From Solobacterium sp. (GTDB taxonomy: Bacteria > Bacillota_I > Bacilli_A > Erysipelotrichales > Erysipelotrichaceae): a DNA stretch of 17,352 nucleotides. Below are positions 15,555 through 17,352 of the stretch, in pieces. Made by a program: the position numbers and the translations under genes. Positions within the stretch are counted from its first letter, which is position 1. The number at the start of each line of letters is the position of its first letter. The notes beneath the pieces were generated by a model. The model worked only from the letters and a program-made list of their open reading frames with translations. It had not been told where the DNA came from and did not search any database. Where the stretch lies: NCBI GenBank assembly GCA_017543025.1, contig JAFYGX010000183.1, positions 1 to 17,352 on the forward strand. Direction: 5' to 3'.

Positions 15555-15560
15555 ATTATA
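15555..15560 (-). promoter_or_regulatory. -10 element of trpB
   Basis: Perfect TATAAT on the minus strand, 37 bases upstream of the trpB start. No good -35 is seen, so it may be weak or activated. The 250-base gap to the next gene holds this and the + promoter at 15738, with no T-box structure. Confidence 0.5.
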
Positions 15561-15737
15561 GCGCAGACCGCATCCCTGGTGTGAGACAGCTTTTTCAGGA
15601 TTCTGCCTGCACAATGCATCCGCACGTCCTGCCTTTCGGAATGAGCAGTTCCCTGCCGTACCTTTCTGCGGGCAAGCTTCCGGCAGTTTCTTTTCACGAT
15701 CAAAGCAGGCACTGCAGCCACCCTCTCATACCAAACG

Positions 15738-15746
15738 TGTTATAAT
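15738..15746 (+). promoter_or_regulatory. Extended -10 promoter of the FakA-middle-like gene
   Basis: TG-T-TATAAT (15738-15746) is an extended -10 element. No -35 hexamer is recognisable. It sits 24 bases before the start at 15770. Confidence 0.6.
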
Positions 15747-15769
15747 TTGCGGGAAAAAGGAGATCAAAC

Positions 15770-16027
15770 ATGGAACAGCTGGAATTTAAATTTGACACAC
15801 AGTTGCTGATTGACGGCGAAAACCTTGATGAAGATATCATTCATGACTACATCCTTGAGCATTTCAAAGGAGACTGCCTGCTGGTTGTCGGAGATGACAC
15901 GCTGATCAAGATTCACTTCCATACCAATGAACCGTGGAAAGTGCTTGAATACGGACAGTCGATCGGCGATATCTATGATGTTGTCGTAGAAAACATGCAG
16001 CGTCAGGAGGAAGGCCTCAAAGGCTGA
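15770..16027 (+). CDS. Standalone FakA-middle-domain-like protein
   Basis: An 85-residue protein with AAGGAG at 15757-15762, 7 bases before ATG. It reads like the middle domain of the fatty-acid kinase subunit FakA (YloV): LLIDGENLDEDIIHDYI, then GDCLLVVGDDTLIKIHFHTN with the HxH pair H49 and H51, then KVLEYGQSIGDIYDVVVENMQRQ. The nucleotide-binding DhaL domain and the C-terminal domain of FakA are missing. It has an own start, promoter and terminator, so it is a gene and not an obvious broken remnant. In FakA (from memory) a Cys joins the two His in a metal site; here the corresponding place near residue 9 appears to be Asp. Possible roles are a regulator or binding partner of FakA/FakB. Function unknown. 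Confidence 0.8.
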   Translation: MEQLEFKFDTQLLIDGENLDEDIIHDYILEHFKGDCLLVVGDDTLIKIHFHTNEPWKVLEYGQSIGDIYDVVVENMQRQEEGLKG

Positions 16028-16051
16028 TGCGGCACAGTTCATCGGAAACAG

Positions 16052-16074
16052 AAAAGACCATCCGGTCTTTTTTT
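16052..16074. terminator. Terminator after the FakA-like gene
   Basis: AAAAGACC (16052-16059) pairs with GGTCTTTT (16064-16071) with loop ATCC, followed by a T-run. Its A-rich left arm could also serve the convergent CPBP gene. Confidence 0.9.
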
Positions 16075-16126
16075 CATATTCCGGAATCATTTCGCTTGAT
16101 GCAGAACCCGCAGCGGGGTGCACCCT

Positions 16127-17056
16127 TCACATCGTCAGTGAAAGCACTGCATTCACCACAAACAGTACGATCGACATCACAATTGTGAAACAGGTCAGAA
16201 GAATATGCCAGAGCTTCAGTTCGGTTGCCCCATAGCGCACCATGCTTTCGTCTGCCTGTCTTGTAAACAGGAAGACGCCGGCAATGATATAGATCACGAT
16301 AATCAGAATCGTCGTCAGCCAGAGATAATTCCCCGGAATTGCCGCAAGTGCGAAGAGGAACAGCTGCAGCATCACGTGAATCGCAATCCCCGGACGGATC
16401 GAATGATAGCGGAGCGTAATCAGTGAAAGAAACCAGCCGACCGAAAACATGATGATTCCGTCGACCAGATTTGTCTGCGCAACAGCATAGAGAACCGCAC
16501 TTGCCAGCACTCCGAAATACCGGCCGTAATGGCCAAGCTGCCGCTGAATGATGCCGCGGAAGATATATTCATCGCAGAGAGGTTTCAGAAATACGAACAC
16601 ACCGATATAACATGCATTTTTGATCAGGGTTTCCCTTGTCGAAAAATCGCCAACATATGGATATCGGATTCCTTCTGTATGAAAGAAAAAATAGAAGAAT
16701 GTTGAAAGCGATGTCACTGTCAGATCGATTCCGATCGCAATGCAGACCAGCCCGAACAGATGGCTGAGCTTCAGTTTCGGATTATGCAGATAATCCCCTA
16801 TCTTCAGATGCAGAAATGAGGCTGAAATATTAAACGGAATCAGGGTCACAAACAGAAGCGACCCTGCGGTCACCGCAAGCCGGGCCATATCCTCATCCAG
16901 TCCCTGAAACAGCTTCGGCATCGCCTCATACATCGGATGCATGCCGTGGCGCAGAAATGTAAACAGCAATATATAGATCAGCAGAGACCGTCCGAAATGG
17001 TTGATCTGCTTTTTTGCCTGCTTTGTCGTAATGACGACAGGTGTAACTGTACTCAT
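16127..17056 (-). CDS. CPBP-family membrane protein with altered catalytic motifs
   Basis: A 309-residue protein from ATG 17056 (GGAG 6 bases upstream; an earlier ATG at 17098 has no site). About eight hydrophobic segments make it an integral membrane protein of the CPBP (CAAX protease and bacteriocin-processing) type. Motif 1, normally EExxxR, is DEYIFR (162-167). Motif 2, normally FxxxH, is YAVAQ with Q194 in place of His. In the third motif H227 is present with Q231 where N is usual. Known members are intramembrane Glu-type proteases used in membrane-protein processing or bacteriocin immunity. The lost His suggests weak or no protease activity and perhaps a structural or immunity-type role. 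No bacteriocin gene is visible beside it. Motif alignment is by eye. Confidence 0.82.
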   Translation of the reverse strand: MSTVTPVVITTKQAKKQINHFGRSLLIYILLFTFLRHGMHPMYEAMPKLFQGLDEDMARLAVTAGSLLFVTLIPFNISASFLHLKIGDYLHNPKLKLSHLFGLVCIAIGIDLTVTSLSTFFYFFFHTEGIRYPYVGDFSTRETLIKNACYIGVFVFLKPLCDEYIFRGIIQRQLGHYGRYFGVLASAVLYAVAQTNLVDGIIMFSVGWFLSLITLRYHSIRPGIAIHVMLQLFLFALAAIPGNYLWLTTILIIVIYIIAGVFLFTRQADESMVRYGATELKLWHILLTCFTIVMSIVLFVVNAVLSLTM

Positions 17057-17078
17057 TGTCAACTCCGTAAACGCGTTA

Positions 17079-17084
17079 ATTATA
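17079..17084 (-). promoter_or_regulatory. -10 element of the CPBP gene
   Basis: TATAAT on the minus strand, 22 bases upstream of ATG 17056, inside AT-rich sequence. The -35 is unclear (TTTTTA at 17 bases). Confidence 0.5.
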
Positions 17085-17212
17085 TTACAAGTAAGCACAA
17101 TTAAAAAGGAAGAAACTCACGGAACACGCATTGCCTGCATGTCAGTACCGGAAGAAATGCATCTGCCGGAGCGCATTCATTCAGCGCATTCGATGCCTGT
17201 ATGCGGCGCATA

Positions 17213-17276
17213 AAAAGGGGCTGTAACGGGCGACAGGGTTAAAAACAGAAATCCAGTCGGCGATACAGCCCCTTTT
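17213..17276. repeat. Long nested palindrome: terminator or small mobile-element relic
   Basis: Outer arms AAAAGGGGCTGTA (17213-17225) and TACAGCCCCTTTT (17264-17276) pair perfectly over 13 bases. Inner arms CGAC-A-GGGTT (17231-17240) and AATCC-A-GTCG (17250-17259) pair around a 9-base A-rich loop. T-runs on both sides allow a bidirectional terminator, but the size and symmetry also resemble a palindromic MITE or IS end. Confidence 0.6.
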
Positions 17277-17352
17277 ATATTTGAGAGAGAATACCCGGAT
17301 AAGAAGCTCATGGAGTATAAAAATCATGCGAAGCTCAGGGCATTCGCATGAA

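Larger units (their letters stand above)
17057..17352. other. Right-edge stretch with no supported gene
   Basis: The stretch holds the CPBP promoter, then 17101-17212 without recognisable content, then the nested palindrome (17213-17276). After it, 17281-17352 contains short open frames on both strands without starts. On the minus strand a gene entering from the right could end at 17335 or 17324, which would place the palindrome just downstream as its terminator. Confidence 0.4.

Noticed and set aside
15519..15769. Possible T-box or Trp-leader attenuator upstream of trpB
   Set aside because: AGGGTGGCTGC slightly resembles the T-box core, but it lies about 200 bases upstream without a terminator before trpB. 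Short frames in the leader do not contain clustered Trp codons.
17211..17351. Transposase-like tail (plus-strand frame ending near 17351, containing REYPDKKLMEY)
   Set aside because: No start codon or ribosome site after the upstream stop, overlaps the palindrome, and I could not match it to a family.

Overview
The window looks like chromosomal DNA of a Gram-positive, low-to-mid GC Firmicute. The signs are strong AGGAGG-type ribosome binding sites, 17-base-spaced TTGnnn/TATAAT promoters, short intergenic gaps with U-tailed hairpins, and a tRNA without an encoded CCA. The gene mix (standalone GGDEF proteins, PucR-type regulator, FakA-like fragment, CPBP protein, small thiotemplate enzymes) suggests a gut-type member of Erysipelotrichia or Clostridia. 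The family assignment is a guess. There is no integrase, transposase, CRISPR array or rRNA that I can support.

Layout. 1-547 (-) is the start of a DUF1349-type beta-sandwich protein running off the left edge. 767-2137 (+) is a GAF-GGDEF protein with an SGDEF active-site variant. It converges at a shared terminator on a PucR/CdaR-type regulator (2221-3633, -). A 447-base gene-free stretch follows. 4081-8275 (-) is a four-gene operon: membrane-anchored alpha/beta hydrolase, single condensation-domain acyltransferase, acyl carrier protein and AMP-forming acyl ligase. Just upstream, with its own promoter and terminator, lies an SCP2 lipid-carrier protein (8436-8768, -). Divergent from it is a + operon of a GH13 glycosidase with a long disordered tail and, overlapping it by one base, an Sfp-type phosphopantetheinyl transferase (8969-11289).

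Rightwards come a small zinc-ribbon protein (-) with an inverted repeat straddling its promoter, an ArdC/ImmA-IrrE-like zincin protein (+), a six-TM GGDEF diguanylate cyclase (-), tRNA-Leu(CAA) (+), a lone trpB (-), an 85-residue protein resembling only the middle domain of fatty-acid kinase FakA (+), and a CPBP-family membrane protein with altered catalytic motifs (-). The right edge holds a long nested palindrome, either a terminator or a small mobile-element relic.

How the genes fit together. The central 4-11.3 kb block is the notable part. The ligase can activate a carboxylic acid. The PPTase can convert the ACP to its holo form. The condensation-type enzyme can move the acyl group to an amine or alcohol. 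The hydrolase and SCP2 protein could trim or carry a lipid product. This is a minimal A / T / C thiotemplate set with freestanding parts, and I infer that it makes an acyl conjugate such as a fatty amide or ester. The flanks carry two c-di-GMP-type signalling proteins and ordinary housekeeping genes.
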